Assembly: GCA_003565035.1 (NCBI GenBank)
Contig: PXDP01000031.1
Coordinates: 1-8,061, forward strand
Source of the DNA: PVC group bacterium
GTDB taxonomy: Bacteria > Verrucomicrobiota > Kiritimatiellia > SS1-B-03-39 > UBA6053
Reading direction: 5' to 3'
Length of the DNA stretch: 8,061 nt
Both the position numbers and the translations under genes were made by a program. Positions 1 to 5,958 of this stretch are shown in pieces; within the stretch, counting starts at the first letter, position 1, and the number at the start of each line of letters is the position of its first letter. The notes below the pieces were generated by a model, which saw only the letters and a list, made by a program, of their open reading frames with translations, had not been told where the DNA came from and searched no databases.

Positions 1-53
1 GCGTCCCGCATGCCGTTCAGCTCGTCTTCGTTTTTAATGATAATTTTTGACAA
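1..53 (-). CDS. map: Methionine aminopeptidase, N-terminal fragment (runs off the window)
   Basis: Only the first 17 codons are present; the gene continues past the window's left edge. They read M-S-K-I-I-I-K-N-E-D-E-L-N-G-M-R-D, matching the usual opening of type I methionine aminopeptidases (a short run of Ile, then Lys, an acidic stretch and a Met-Arg pair). The family removes the initiator methionine from new proteins with a two-metal active site, but none of the metal ligands lies in this fragment. The start is inferred to be TTG at 53-51, because no ATG lies upstream in frame and an AAAGGG Shine-Dalgarno (64-59) sits 5 nt before it. That element begins on the last base of the adk stop codon, and the gap between the two genes is 10 nt, so the pair is probably co-transcribed. 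The secY-adk-map order is known from many bacteria and supports the call. The identity rests on few residues plus context. Confidence 0.75.
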   Translation of the reverse strand, partial: MSKIIIKNEDELNGMRD

Positions 54-63
54 AACAACCCTT

Positions 64-717
64 TCAAATCAATGCCCAGCTCGCCATCAGTGTCGCCACC
101 GATTCCGCCGGATCGTTTCCTCCGTCCAGATGAATACAGCGCTGCTGATCTGCAAACCACTTGATGAGCGGCCGCGTTTGTTCGTGAAAGCGCTCCAGTC
201 GGCTTGCGACCCGTTCGGGGTCGTCATCTTCACGCATCATCAGCGCCCCGCCGCATTCGTCACAGATTTCCGGCACGGACGGCGGCCGGTTCACCAGATG
301 GTACGGTGTGCGGCAGACCGAACAGATGCGCCGGAGCTTCATGCGCTCCACCGCCTGAGCGACGGAGAGGTCCAGATGCACACAGCCATGAAACACATGG
401 CCTTCCTGTTTCACCCAGTCCAGAAACACTTCCGCCTGCGGAATCGTCCGGGGAAATCCGTCCAGCGCCACCTTGGCTCCGGAGGAGAATTTTTTTAAAA
501 TAGAGAAGAACAACGTAAGTGCCAGTTCATCCGGCACATACACGCCGCGGTCCATATAAGGCTTGGCGCGGCGACCAAAATCCGAAGTCTCATCCGCCAT
601 CTCGTGACGGATCACTTCCCCGGTGGAAACAGGAAGGAACCCGGTTCGCCGTTCCAATAAACGGCTGAGGGTTCCTTTTCCCGCGCCCGGCGGTCCCAGC
701 AAAACCAGGAACTCCAC
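64..717 (-). CDS. adk: Adenylate kinase with four-cysteine (zinc-type) LID
   Basis: Adenylate kinase catalyses ATP + AMP = 2 ADP in the cytosol. The 217-residue product has the full family layout: P-loop G-P-P-G-A-G-K-G-T at 8-16, the S-T-G of the AMP site at 31-33, D-G-F-P-R-T at 86-91, and the Arg-rich catalytic stretch with Arg162, Arg169 and Arg173. The LID carries Cys132, Cys135, Cys152 and Cys155 in C-x2-C...C-x2-C spacing. This is the structural zinc-binding form typical of Gram-positive and many other bacteria, not the Ser/His/Asp/Thr form of E. coli. The start is GTG at 717. It is supported by an AAGGA Shine-Dalgarno at 731-727 that overlaps the TAA stop of secY, with a 9-nt spacer. 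The gap to secY is 11 nt, so translation is likely coupled. The length is normal for the long-LID type. Confidence 0.95.
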   Translation of the reverse strand: MEFLVLLGPPGAGKGTLSRLLERRTGFLPVSTGEVIRHEMADETSDFGRRAKPYMDRGVYVPDELALTLFFSILKKFSSGAKVALDGFPRTIPQAEVFLDWVKQEGHVFHGCVHLDLSVAQAVERMKLRRICSVCRTPYHLVNRPPSVPEICDECGGALMMREDDDPERVASRLERFHEQTRPLIKWFADQQRCIHLDGGNDPAESVATLMASWALI

Positions 718-728
718 CGGGCCGTTCC

Positions 729-2093
729 TTATTTGCGACCGCTGCGGAGTTTTCCTTTGCGGAGGAAACCGTCGTAATGGCGGTTGAGCAGATAGGACTC
801 GATCTGTCGCATGGTGTCCAGCATAACCCCCACAATGATGAGGAGACTGGTGCCGCCAAAGAAACTGGTGATCATGAAATTAATGTTAAAGTGTTCGCCG
901 AGCAGCATCGGGAAGACCGCAATAAAGGTCAGGGCCAGGGCCCCGGCCAGGGTGATGCGGGTCATGACGTTGTCCAGGAAATCAGCCGTGGGTTTTCCGG
1001 GGCGAATTCCGGGAATATACCCGCCGTTGCGTTTCAGATCATCGGAAATCTGCACCGGATTAAACTGCGTGGCCACCCAGAAATAGGAGAAAAAGAGGAT
1101 CATCAGTGAGTACATCCACAGGTAGGGGGTGGCTCCGTACTGGAACCAGCCCGCCGCACGGCTGACGCCGTCCAGTCCGAAACGGTTCCCCAGGAAGGTG
1201 AGCACCGGGGTCGGGAACATGAGGATGGCCTGCGCGAAAATAATCGGCATCACCCCGGAATAGTTCACGCGCAGCGGCATGTAGGTGCTCTGTCCGCCGT
1301 AGACTTTGCGGCCGACGACCCGCTTGGCGTAGGAGACCGGGATACGGCGCATGCCCTGGGTCAGGGCGACGGTGCCGGCCGTCACCAGGAAGAACACCAC
1401 AATCAGCGTAACCAAATGGAACATGCTGTGGGTGGCTTCAAGATTGCCGCCGGGGAAGAACATCTGGCGGGCGGCGGTCAGGGCCATCGGCAGACTGCCG
1501 ATGATGTTGACCGTAATGATGAGACTCACACCGTTGCCAATGCCCCGTTCGGTAATCTGTTCCCCCAACCACATGGTCAACATGGTGGCTGCGGTCAGCG
1601 AAATGGTGGCAATCAGACGGAAAGCGATGGGGCTGATAATCACCACCGGCTGGGAAAGCCCGAAGGTTGCCGGCGCGTTCAGGGCCAGACTGGCGATCCC
1701 GAAACCCTGGACTGCACAGAGGAGCAGGGTCAGGTAGCGGGTGTACTGATTGATCTTCGCACGGCCGGATTCGCCTTCCCGGGCCAGACGCTCCAGTTGC
1801 GGAACCACGGCGGTCATCAACTGAATGATAATCGACGCGGAAATATAAGGCATAATCCCCAGCGCACCAATGGCGAAGCGCTCCAGCGCACCGCCACTGA
1901 ACAGGTTGGCCATATTGACCGCGCCGCCCGCAGTGCGTGATAGGCTGTCCATCAATTCACGCAGGGCGGCGGGATTGACACCCGGCGCCGGAATGGCGGC
2001 CATCACCCGGCACAGAAAAATCAGCGCGCAGGTGAAAAAGATCCGCGAGCGGAGTTCGGGAATTTTCAGACTGTTGGCAAATGCGGACAACAT
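729..2093 (-). CDS. secY: Protein translocase subunit SecY
   Basis: SecY is the channel-forming subunit of the SecYEG translocon in the inner membrane. It passes secreted proteins outward and membrane proteins sideways. The 454-residue protein has the expected series of about ten hydrophobic helices and many family signatures: G-I-M-P-Y-I-S-A-S-I-I near 79-89, Q-Y-T-R-Y-L-T at 116-122, G-E-Q-I-T-E-R-G-I-G-N-G-V-S at 177-190, the cytosolic loop with M-R-R-I-P-V-S-Y-A-K-R at 248-258, L-R-V-N-Y-S-G-V-M-P-I-I-F-A at 274-287, G-G-Y-I-P-G-I-R-P-G-K-P-T at 357-369, and a Gly-rich final helix near 413-427. The C-terminal tail is basic. The ATG at 2093 is preceded by GAGAGG (2107-2102) with an 8-nt spacer. 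The leader from rplO is 57 nt, the longest gap inside the cluster, and holds a strong hairpin (separate entry). The length is slightly above that of the E. coli protein. Confidence 0.98.
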   Translation of the reverse strand: MLSAFANSLKIPELRSRIFFTCALIFLCRVMAAIPAPGVNPAALRELMDSLSRTAGGAVNMANLFSGGALERFAIGALGIMPYISASIIIQLMTAVVPQLERLAREGESGRAKINQYTRYLTLLLCAVQGFGIASLALNAPATFGLSQPVVIISPIAFRLIATISLTAATMLTMWLGEQITERGIGNGVSLIITVNIIGSLPMALTAARQMFFPGGNLEATHSMFHLVTLIVVFFLVTAGTVALTQGMRRIPVSYAKRVVGRKVYGGQSTYMPLRVNYSGVMPIIFAQAILMFPTPVLTFLGNRFGLDGVSRAAGWFQYGATPYLWMYSLMILFFSYFWVATQFNPVQISDDLKRNGGYIPGIRPGKPTADFLDNVMTRITLAGALALTFIAVFPMLLGEHFNINFMITSFFGGTSLLIIVGVMLDTMRQIESYLLNRHYDGFLRKGKLRSGRK

Positions 2094-2124
2094 GGGGGGT
2101 GCCTCTCGTTGGGGGGGAAATCAG

Positions 2125-2142
2125 GGCGGTCCGGAGACCGCC
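2125..2142 (-). promoter_or_regulatory. Perfect 7-bp hairpin with UNCG-type tetraloop in the rplO-secY gap
   Basis: On the transcribed (minus) strand the sequence is GGCGGTC-TCCG-GACCGCC: seven uninterrupted base pairs closed by C-G over UCCG. This matches the exceptionally stable C(UNCG)G tetraloop class. It lies 8 nt after the rplO stop and ends 17 nt before the secY Shine-Dalgarno. No U-run follows (the next bases are CCTGATTTCC and then seven C), so it is not a canonical intrinsic terminator. Plausible roles are an mRNA processing or stability element, or a translation spacer that sets SecY output apart from the ribosomal proteins. The role is inference; the structure is read directly. 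Confidence 0.6.
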
Positions 2143-2150
2143 GGTGAAAC

Positions 2151-2600
2151 TTAAGCGCCCGCTTCGGTGCAGGTGCCGCCAAGGGCTTCAATCTTGGCTT
2201 TGGCTGTCGCGGAGAATTTGTGCGCAGTGATGTTGAGCTTTTTGGTCAGCTCACCGTTGCCCAGAATTTTCACACCGTCGATCTGACCGTTGGCCAGACC
2301 GGCATCGAGCAGTTCGACCAGGCCGACCTCTGCGCCGTCTTCAAAGACCCGGTCCAGAGCCGCCAGGTTCACCGGGGCGAACTCTTTGCGGTTGGGGTTT
2401 TTGAAGCCGCGTTTGGGAGAACGGCGGATCAGGGTCATCTGACCCCCTTCGAAGCCTTCTTTGTGCTTGTGACCCGCACGGGCCATCTGACCTTTGTGGC
2501 CTTTGCCGGAGGTTTTACCCAGACCGGATCCGTGGCCGCGGCCAACCCGTTTTTTGCGGTGGCGCGCGCCTTTGACGTTTTGTAAAGAATGGAGATTCAT
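2151..2600 (-). CDS. rplO: 50S ribosomal protein L15 (uL15)
   Basis: L15 is a late-assembling large-subunit protein whose long basic N-terminal arm threads into 23S rRNA. The 149 residues show the family pattern: the opening M-N-L-H-S-L, then the Gly/Lys/Arg-rich arm around 16-60 with G-R-G-H-G-S-G-L-G-K-T-S-G-K-G-H-K-G at 20-37 and F-E-G-G-Q-M at 50-55, followed by a compact globular C-terminal part with the K-I-L-G-N-G-E-L motif at 111-118. The length is normal. The ATG at 2600 lies 23 nt after the rpsE stop. Its Shine-Dalgarno is weak (an AAGAGA-type stretch about 12 nt upstream), so coupling to rpsE may help initiation. In the classical order rpmD (L30) precedes rplO, and it is not here. 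Confidence 0.97.
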   Translation of the reverse strand: MNLHSLQNVKGARHRKKRVGRGHGSGLGKTSGKGHKGQMARAGHKHKEGFEGGQMTLIRRSPKRGFKNPNRKEFAPVNLAALDRVFEDGAEVGLVELLDAGLANGQIDGVKILGNGELTKKLNITAHKFSATAKAKIEALGGTCTEAGA

Positions 2601-2623
2601 AAGGTACTGTTTCTCTTCAAGTG

Positions 2624-3112
2624 TTATTCCGCACGGCGGAGAGCCATGATGGCCTCGCGGCTGCGGAGCTGTTCAAGCGCATCGAAGGTGGCTTTGGTCA
2701 CGTTGACGCTGTTGTTGCTTCCGAGGGATTTGGCCAGCACATCGCGGACACCGGACAGTTCCAGCACCGCACGCACCGCGCCGCCGGCGATCACGCCGGT
2801 ACCTTCAGAGGCGGGTTTCAGCAGAACCCGGCCGCCGCAGAACTCGCCGATCACCTGGTGGGGGATCGTGTCGTTCTTCATCTGGACCAGTTTCATGTTC
2901 TTGCGGGCACCTTCGCTCGCTTTGCGGATGGCGTCGGCCACCTCGTTGGCTTTGCCAATGGCATAGCCCACACGACCGCGACGGTCGCCTGCGACCACCA
3001 GAGCGGAAAAGCTGAAACGACGTCCACCTTTCACCACTTTGGAGGAGCGGTTGATATCGACCACACGCTCTTCTACATCCGAGAACGTGGATTCTTTTGA
3101 TTCGTTTGCCAT
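2624..3112 (-). CDS. rpsE: 30S ribosomal protein S5 (uS5)
   Basis: S5 sits on the solvent side of the small subunit, near S4 and S8, and contributes to decoding fidelity and mRNA unwinding at the entry channel. In this 162-residue protein the N-terminal double-stranded-RNA-binding-like domain is marked by K-V-V-K-G-G-R-R-F-S-F-S-A-L-V-V-A-G-D at 25-43 and the G-Y-A-I-G-K-A-N-E-V motif at 49-58. The C-terminal domain carries P-A-S-E-G-T-G-V-I-A-G-G at 100-111, G-V-R-D-V at 121-125 and the S-N-N-S-V-N-V-T-K-A-T stretch at 132-142. The start ATG at 3112 follows the rplR stop by 24 nt, with a GGAAAGAGA purine stretch as its likely Shine-Dalgarno. The length is normal and no anomalies are seen. 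Confidence 0.98.
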   Translation of the reverse strand: MANESKESTFSDVEERVVDINRSSKVVKGGRRFSFSALVVAGDRRGRVGYAIGKANEVADAIRKASEGARKNMKLVQMKNDTIPHQVIGEFCGGRVLLKPASEGTGVIAGGAVRAVLELSGVRDVLAKSLGSNNSVNVTKATFDALEQLRSREAIMALRRAE

Positions 3113-3136
3113 AAGTTCGTCTCTTTCCGGGGCCGG

Positions 3137-3487
3137 TTAGAAGTTAAGTCCGCCTTCACGCGCCGCATCCGCCAGAGCGGCCACGCGGCCACTGTAGCGG
3201 AAACCACCGCGATCAAACACTACGGTTTCGATGCCGGCGCTTTTGGCGGCTTCCGCCGCTTTGACGCCGACTTTGCGGGCGGTGTCCACATCGTTCTTGA
3301 GGCCTTTGAAGTCAGCCTGCTGTGTCGAGACAGCAGCCAGGGTGACGGCGGCCTCGTCGTCGATGAACTGGACGGAAATATGATGATTGCTGCGGAACAC
3401 ACTCATGCGGGGACGCAGGGCGCTTCCTACAACTTTGTTGCGGACGCGGTTGTGCCGGCGTACGCGCTGATCGGATTTGGTCTTCAT
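3137..3487 (-). CDS. rplR: 50S ribosomal protein L18 (uL18)
   Basis: L18 binds 5S rRNA with L5 and L25-type proteins and helps dock it in the central protuberance. The 116 residues have a basic N-terminus (about 1-27), the R-P-R-M-S-V-F-R-S-N-H-H-I-S-V-Q-F-I-D-D core at 25-44, and the C-terminal V-F-D-R-G-G-F-R-Y-S-G-R-V-A-A-L-A-D-A-A-R-E-G-G-L-N-F at 90-116, which is nearly invariant in the family. The ATG overlaps the rplF stop by one base (TAATG at 3489-3485), which points to translational coupling through re-initiation. An AAAGG-type Shine-Dalgarno lies inside the end of rplF. The length is normal. Confidence 0.98.
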   Translation of the reverse strand: MKTKSDQRVRRHNRVRNKVVGSALRPRMSVFRSNHHISVQFIDDEAAVTLAAVSTQQADFKGLKNDVDTARKVGVKAAEAAKSAGIETVVFDRGGFRYSGRVAALADAAREGGLNF

Positions 3488-4026
3488 TAAGCAACCGCCT
3501 TTCCTGCTTTGCGGCGAACGTTTTCACCTTTGTAACGGACACCTTTGCCTTTGTAAGGCTCGGCTTTGTAGTAACTGCGAATCTGCGCGGCGGCCTGGCC
3601 AACCGCCTGCTTGTCGCAGCCGGTGACTTTTACGTTGGTGCCGCTGCCATCCACCTCGATGGTCAATCCCTCGGGAACCGGGAAATTGATTTCATGGGAA
3701 TAGCCGAGATTCAATATGATCGATTGACCCTTCATGATCGCTTTGAAGCCGACGCCCTGGATTTCCAGTTCGCGGGTGTACCCCTCGGTGACACCGATGA
3801 TCATGTTGGCGGCCAGAGCGCGGACAGTGCCGTGCATGGCTTTGAGTTTCTTAGAGTGGTTCAGCGGCTCCACGATGAGCTGAGTGTCTTCGATCTTCAT
3901 GGCAATACCAATCGGAGCGGTGTACGACAGTTCACCCTTGGGTCCGGTGACCTTCAGGGTCTGGCCCTGGAGGTCCACCTTGACCGTGGATGGAAGCGGA
4001 ACGGGATTTTTACCTATACGGGACAT
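3487..4026 (-). CDS. rplF: 50S ribosomal protein L6 (uL6)
   Basis: L6 lies near the factor-binding site at the base of the L7/L12 stalk. The 179 residues have the two tandem alpha/beta domains of the family. They open with M-S-R-I-G-K-N-P-V-P-L-P and include the V-T-G-P-K-G-E-L turn at 26-33. The second domain carries L-E-I-Q-G-V-G-F-K-A at 87-96 and L-N-L-G-Y-S-H at 105-111. The C-terminal signature runs from about 147, with R-S-Y-Y-K-A-E-P-Y-K-G-K-G-V-R-Y at 150-165, followed by a basic tail. The ATG at 4026 has a GAGGA Shine-Dalgarno with a spacer of about 7 nt and follows the rpsH stop by 21 nt. The length is normal. Confidence 0.98.
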   Translation of the reverse strand: MSRIGKNPVPLPSTVKVDLQGQTLKVTGPKGELSYTAPIGIAMKIEDTQLIVEPLNHSKKLKAMHGTVRALAANMIIGVTEGYTRELEIQGVGFKAIMKGQSIILNLGYSHEINFPVPEGLTIEVDGSGTNVKVTGCDKQAVGQAAAQIRSYYKAEPYKGKGVRYKGENVRRKAGKAVA

Positions 4027-4047
4027 TGTGTTTCCTCGAAAACGGGG

Positions 4048-4446
4048 TTACCAGATTTGGCAAAGCAACTCGCCGCCGGTGCGGGACTTGCGCGCCTCGC
4101 GGTCGGTGAGAATGCCGCGGGATGTTGTGAGCAGGGCGATGCCCAGACCGCCGAGAACCCGGGGGACATCGTCGGCGTTCACGTACTTGCGGAGGCCGGG
4201 GCGGCTGATGCGCTGCAGGCCGGTGATCACGGACTCGCGGTCGGGACCGTACTTCAAGGTGAGTTTGATCACCTGTTTCGGGGCCTCGCCCACCACATCC
4301 ACAGAGCGGATATAGCCTTCCCGGAGCAGAATACGGCTCATTTCCGTTTTCAGCTTGGACGCGGGGATTTCGACCGTATCGTGCCCGGCGGACACCGCGT
4401 TGCGGATCCGGGTCAAGTAGTCGGCAATTGGATCTGAAATATTCAT
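4048..4446 (-). CDS. rpsH: 30S ribosomal protein S8 (uS8)
   Basis: S8 is a primary 16S rRNA binder (central domain, helix 21) needed for early small-subunit assembly; in E. coli it is also the feedback repressor of the spc operon. The 132 residues begin M-N-I-S-D-P-I-A-D-Y-L-T-R-I-R-N-A, the family start. They end with the RNA-binding region T-T-S-R-G-I-L-T-D-R-E-A-R-K at 107-120 and G-G-E-L-L-C-Q-I-W at 124-132. That region keeps the Thr-Ser pair and the Gly-Gly-Glu, with Gln-Ile-Trp where Tyr-Val-Trp is common. The ATG at 4446 has a strong AGGAAGG Shine-Dalgarno (4460-4454) with a 7-nt spacer. The usual upstream neighbour rpsN (S14) is missing. A 7-bp hairpin lies just before the Shine-Dalgarno (separate entry). 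Confidence 0.98.
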   Translation of the reverse strand: MNISDPIADYLTRIRNAVSAGHDTVEIPASKLKTEMSRILLREGYIRSVDVVGEAPKQVIKLTLKYGPDRESVITGLQRISRPGLRKYVNADDVPRVLGGLGIALLTTSRGILTDREARKSRTGGELLCQIW

Positions 4447-4463
4447 GCGTAAACCTTCCTGTA

Positions 4464-4483
4464 GTCACGCGCTTCGGCGTGAC
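4464..4483 (-). promoter_or_regulatory. 7-bp hairpin just upstream of the rpsH Shine-Dalgarno
   Basis: The minus strand reads GTCACGC-CGAAGC-GCGTGAC, a perfect 7-bp stem with a 6-nt loop. It begins 6 nt after the rplE stop and ends 3 nt before the AGGAAGG Shine-Dalgarno of rpsH. It occupies most of the 43-nt gap where rpsN would normally be. No U-tract follows, so it is not a terminator. It might tune rpsH initiation, block ribosome run-through from rplE, or be a scar of rpsN loss. It shows no obvious resemblance to the bulged E. coli S8-binding site, so feedback by S8 is only a guess. Confidence 0.45.
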
Positions 4484-4489
4484 GCGAAT

Positions 4490-5026
4490 TCATTTTGCGA
4501 ACGGCATGCCAAAAAGCTTCAACAGCTCATGCCCTTCTTCCTGGGTGCGGGCGGTATTGACAAAAGAAATATCCATCCCCTGAACGCGCTTGACGTTGTC
4601 GGGGTTGATTTCCGGGAAAATGGTCTGCTCCTGCAGACCCAGGGTGTAGTTCCCCTGCTTGTCAAATCCCTTGGGGTTCACCCCTCGGAAGTCACGGATG
4701 CGCGGCAGCGCCACGTGGATGAGACGGTGCATGAATTCATACATCCGCTCCCCGCGCAGGGTCACCTTGCAGCCAATGGCCATGTCTTCACGGAGGCGGA
4801 AGTTGGACACCGCCTTTTTGGAAATCGTCAACACGGGCTGCTGGCCGGTGATCCGGGCCAGATCCGCCGCCACCGCTTTAAGCTCATCCCGGTCGCCGGG
4901 AACACCGACGCCCATGTTGATGACGACTTTCTGCATGCGGGGAACCTGCATTTTGTTCGTGTATCCCCGGGACTTGGTCAGCTCCGGCACGATCTTTTCT
5001 TCATAAAGTTCTTTAAACGCGACCAT
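4490..5026 (-). CDS. rplE: 50S ribosomal protein L5 (uL5)
   Basis: L5 binds 5S rRNA in the central protuberance, contacts P-site tRNA and forms a bridge to the small subunit. The 178-residue sequence has all expected blocks: the N-terminal Y-E-E-K-I-V-P-E-L at 8-16, V-P-R-M-Q-K-V-V-I-N-M-G-V-G at 28-41, the I-T-G-Q-Q-P segment at 59-64, K-A-V-S-N-F-R-L-R at 71-79, G-C-K-V-T-L-R-G-E-R-M-Y-E-F at 85-98, the P-R-I-R-D-F-R-G loop at 108-115 and the G-N-Y-T-L-G-L-Q-E-Q-T-I-F-P-E-I block at 125-140. The ATG overlaps the rplX stop (TAATG). It also has the strongest Shine-Dalgarno of the cluster, AAGGAGG at 5040-5034 with a 7-nt spacer. The length is normal. Confidence 0.98.
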   Translation of the reverse strand: MVAFKELYEEKIVPELTKSRGYTNKMQVPRMQKVVINMGVGVPGDRDELKAVAADLARITGQQPVLTISKKAVSNFRLREDMAIGCKVTLRGERMYEFMHRLIHVALPRIRDFRGVNPKGFDKQGNYTLGLQEQTIFPEINPDNVKRVQGMDISFVNTARTQEEGHELLKLFGMPFAK

Positions 5027-5283
5027 TATTCGGCCTCCTTCTTGCCGACGGATTCAATCACCTTCACATTGGAAATGTGCAGGGCCGCCTCTTTCTCGAT
5101 GATGCCGCCTTCGGGATTGTCTTCCGTGGGGCGCATCGCCTTTTTGATCATGTTGACCCCTTCGACCAGCACGCGATCGGTTTTACCGCTCACCTGCAGG
5201 ACTTTGCCTTTTTTCCCGCGGTCTTTGCCGGCGAGAATTAAAACCTGGTCACCACTGCGGACATGTAGTTTACGACGGGACAT
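5026..5283 (-). CDS. rplX: 50S ribosomal protein L24 (uL24), short form
   Basis: L24 is one of the two proteins that initiate large-subunit assembly, and in the mature subunit it lies near the tunnel exit. The N-terminal KOW motif is clear (residues 7-33, with G-D-Q-V-L-I-L-A-G-K-D-R-G-K-K-G-K-V). It is followed by the V-E-G-V-N-M-I-K-K block at 40-48 and the A-L-H-I-S-N-V-K-V-I block at 67-76. At 85 residues the protein is about 15-20 shorter than the common form. It stops soon after the S-N-V block and lacks the usual basic C-terminal strand ending in a K-S/C-G motif. The stop is clean and overlaps the rplE start (TAATG), so this looks like a real short form, not a frameshift. The start overlaps the rplN stop in the same way and has GGAGGTG (5295-5289) 5 nt upstream. 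Confidence 0.96.
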   Translation of the reverse strand: MSRRKLHVRSGDQVLILAGKDRGKKGKVLQVSGKTDRVLVEGVNMIKKAMRPTEDNPEGGIIEKEAALHISNVKVIESVGKKEAE

Positions 5284-5648
5284 TAGAGCACCTCCGGGGC
5301 GAGTGAGACCACTTTCATGTGGTTGTTTTCACGGAGTTCGCGGGCCACCGGTCCGAAGATCCGGGTACCGCGGGGGTTGTTGTTGGCATCGAGCATGACA
5401 ACCGCGTTGCTGTCGAAGCGGAGCACGGTGCCATCCGCGCGGCGGATGGGGTGGCGGGTGCGGACGATCAGTGCGCGGTGCACTTCAGCTTTTTTCACCG
5501 CGCCGTTGGGGATCGCCTCTTTGACGGTCACCTTGATGATGTCGCCGACATGCGCATAGCGTTTACGCTGACCGAGAACCCGGATGCATCGCACCGAGCG
5601 GGCACCGGAATTATCCGCAACGTCTAAATTGGATTCCTGACAAATCAT
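5283..5648 (-). CDS. rplN: 50S ribosomal protein L14 (uL14)
   Basis: L14 is a very conserved large-subunit protein at the subunit interface and the docking site of ribosome-silencing factor RsfS. The 121 residues follow the family almost column by column: start M-I-C-Q-E-S-N-L-D-V-A-D-N-S-G-A-R, then H-V-G-D-I-I-K-V-T-V-K-E-A-I-P at 33-47, K-K-A-E-V-H-R-A-L-I-V-R-T at 52-64, the F-D-S-N-A-V-V block at 78-84, G-T-R-I-F-G-P-V-A-R-E-L-R at 94-106, and the end K-V-V-S-L-A-P-E-V-L. Residue 3 is Cys, where Gln is usual; this is a minor variation. The ATG at 5648 has a GGAGA Shine-Dalgarno and lies 13 nt after rpsQ. Confidence 0.98.
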   Translation of the reverse strand: MICQESNLDVADNSGARSVRCIRVLGQRKRYAHVGDIIKVTVKEAIPNGAVKKAEVHRALIVRTRHPIRRADGTVLRFDSNAVVMLDANNNPRGTRIFGPVARELRENNHMKVVSLAPEVL

Positions 5649-5661
5649 GGAAAGTCTCCGG

Positions 5662-5958
5662 TTAGGAAAGGGTGGATTCGATTTCGGCGTTTCCGTGCTG
5701 GAGCACTTCCAGCAAACGCCAGCTCTTCAGTTTGCTCAACGGACGGGTTTCCTGAATGCGAACGGTGTCGCCTTCCTTGGCCTCATTGTTCTCGTCGTGC
5801 ACATAGTACTTTTTGGAGCGCTTGATGATTTTTCCGTAGAGTTCGTGGGCGATACGACGCTCCACAGACACCACCAGGGTTTTGTTCATCTTGGCACTCA
5901 CAACTTTGCCCGTACGGGTCTTCCGCACATGGCGGACTGCGGGATCGGATTCGGTCAT
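5662..5958 (-). CDS. rpsQ: 30S ribosomal protein S17 (uS17)
   Basis: S17 is a primary binder of the 5' domain of 16S rRNA with an OB fold. The core at about 14-86 shows R-T-G-K-V-V-S-A-K-M-N-K-T-L-V-V-S-V-E-R at 15-34, Y-G-K-I-I-K-R-S-K-K-Y-Y-V-H-D-E at 41-56, E-G-D-T-V-R-I-Q-E-T-R-P-L-S-K-L-K at 62-78 and the closing W-R-L-L-E-V-L. The product has 98 residues against about 84-87 in many bacteria. The excess is a slightly longer N-terminus (about 10 residues, acidic then basic) and a short acidic tail. The ATG overlaps the rpmC stop by 4 nt (ATGA at 5958-5955) and has AGGAGAA upstream, so the annotated start is well supported and the N-terminal extension is probably real. Confidence 0.97.
   Translation of the reverse strand: MTESDPAVRHVRKTRTGKVVSAKMNKTLVVSVERRIAHELYGKIIKRSKKYYVHDENNEAKEGDTVRIQETRPLSKLKSWRLLEVLQHGNAEIESTLS

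Noticed and set aside
3694..4437. 247-codon open frame on the plus strand opposite rplF and rpsH
   Set aside because: It is an antisense shadow of conserved ribosomal genes, with no independent support.
4445..5398. 317-codon open frame on the plus strand opposite rplE and rplX
   Set aside because: It is an antisense shadow of rplE, rplX and part of rplN; no recognisable domain or Shine-Dalgarno.
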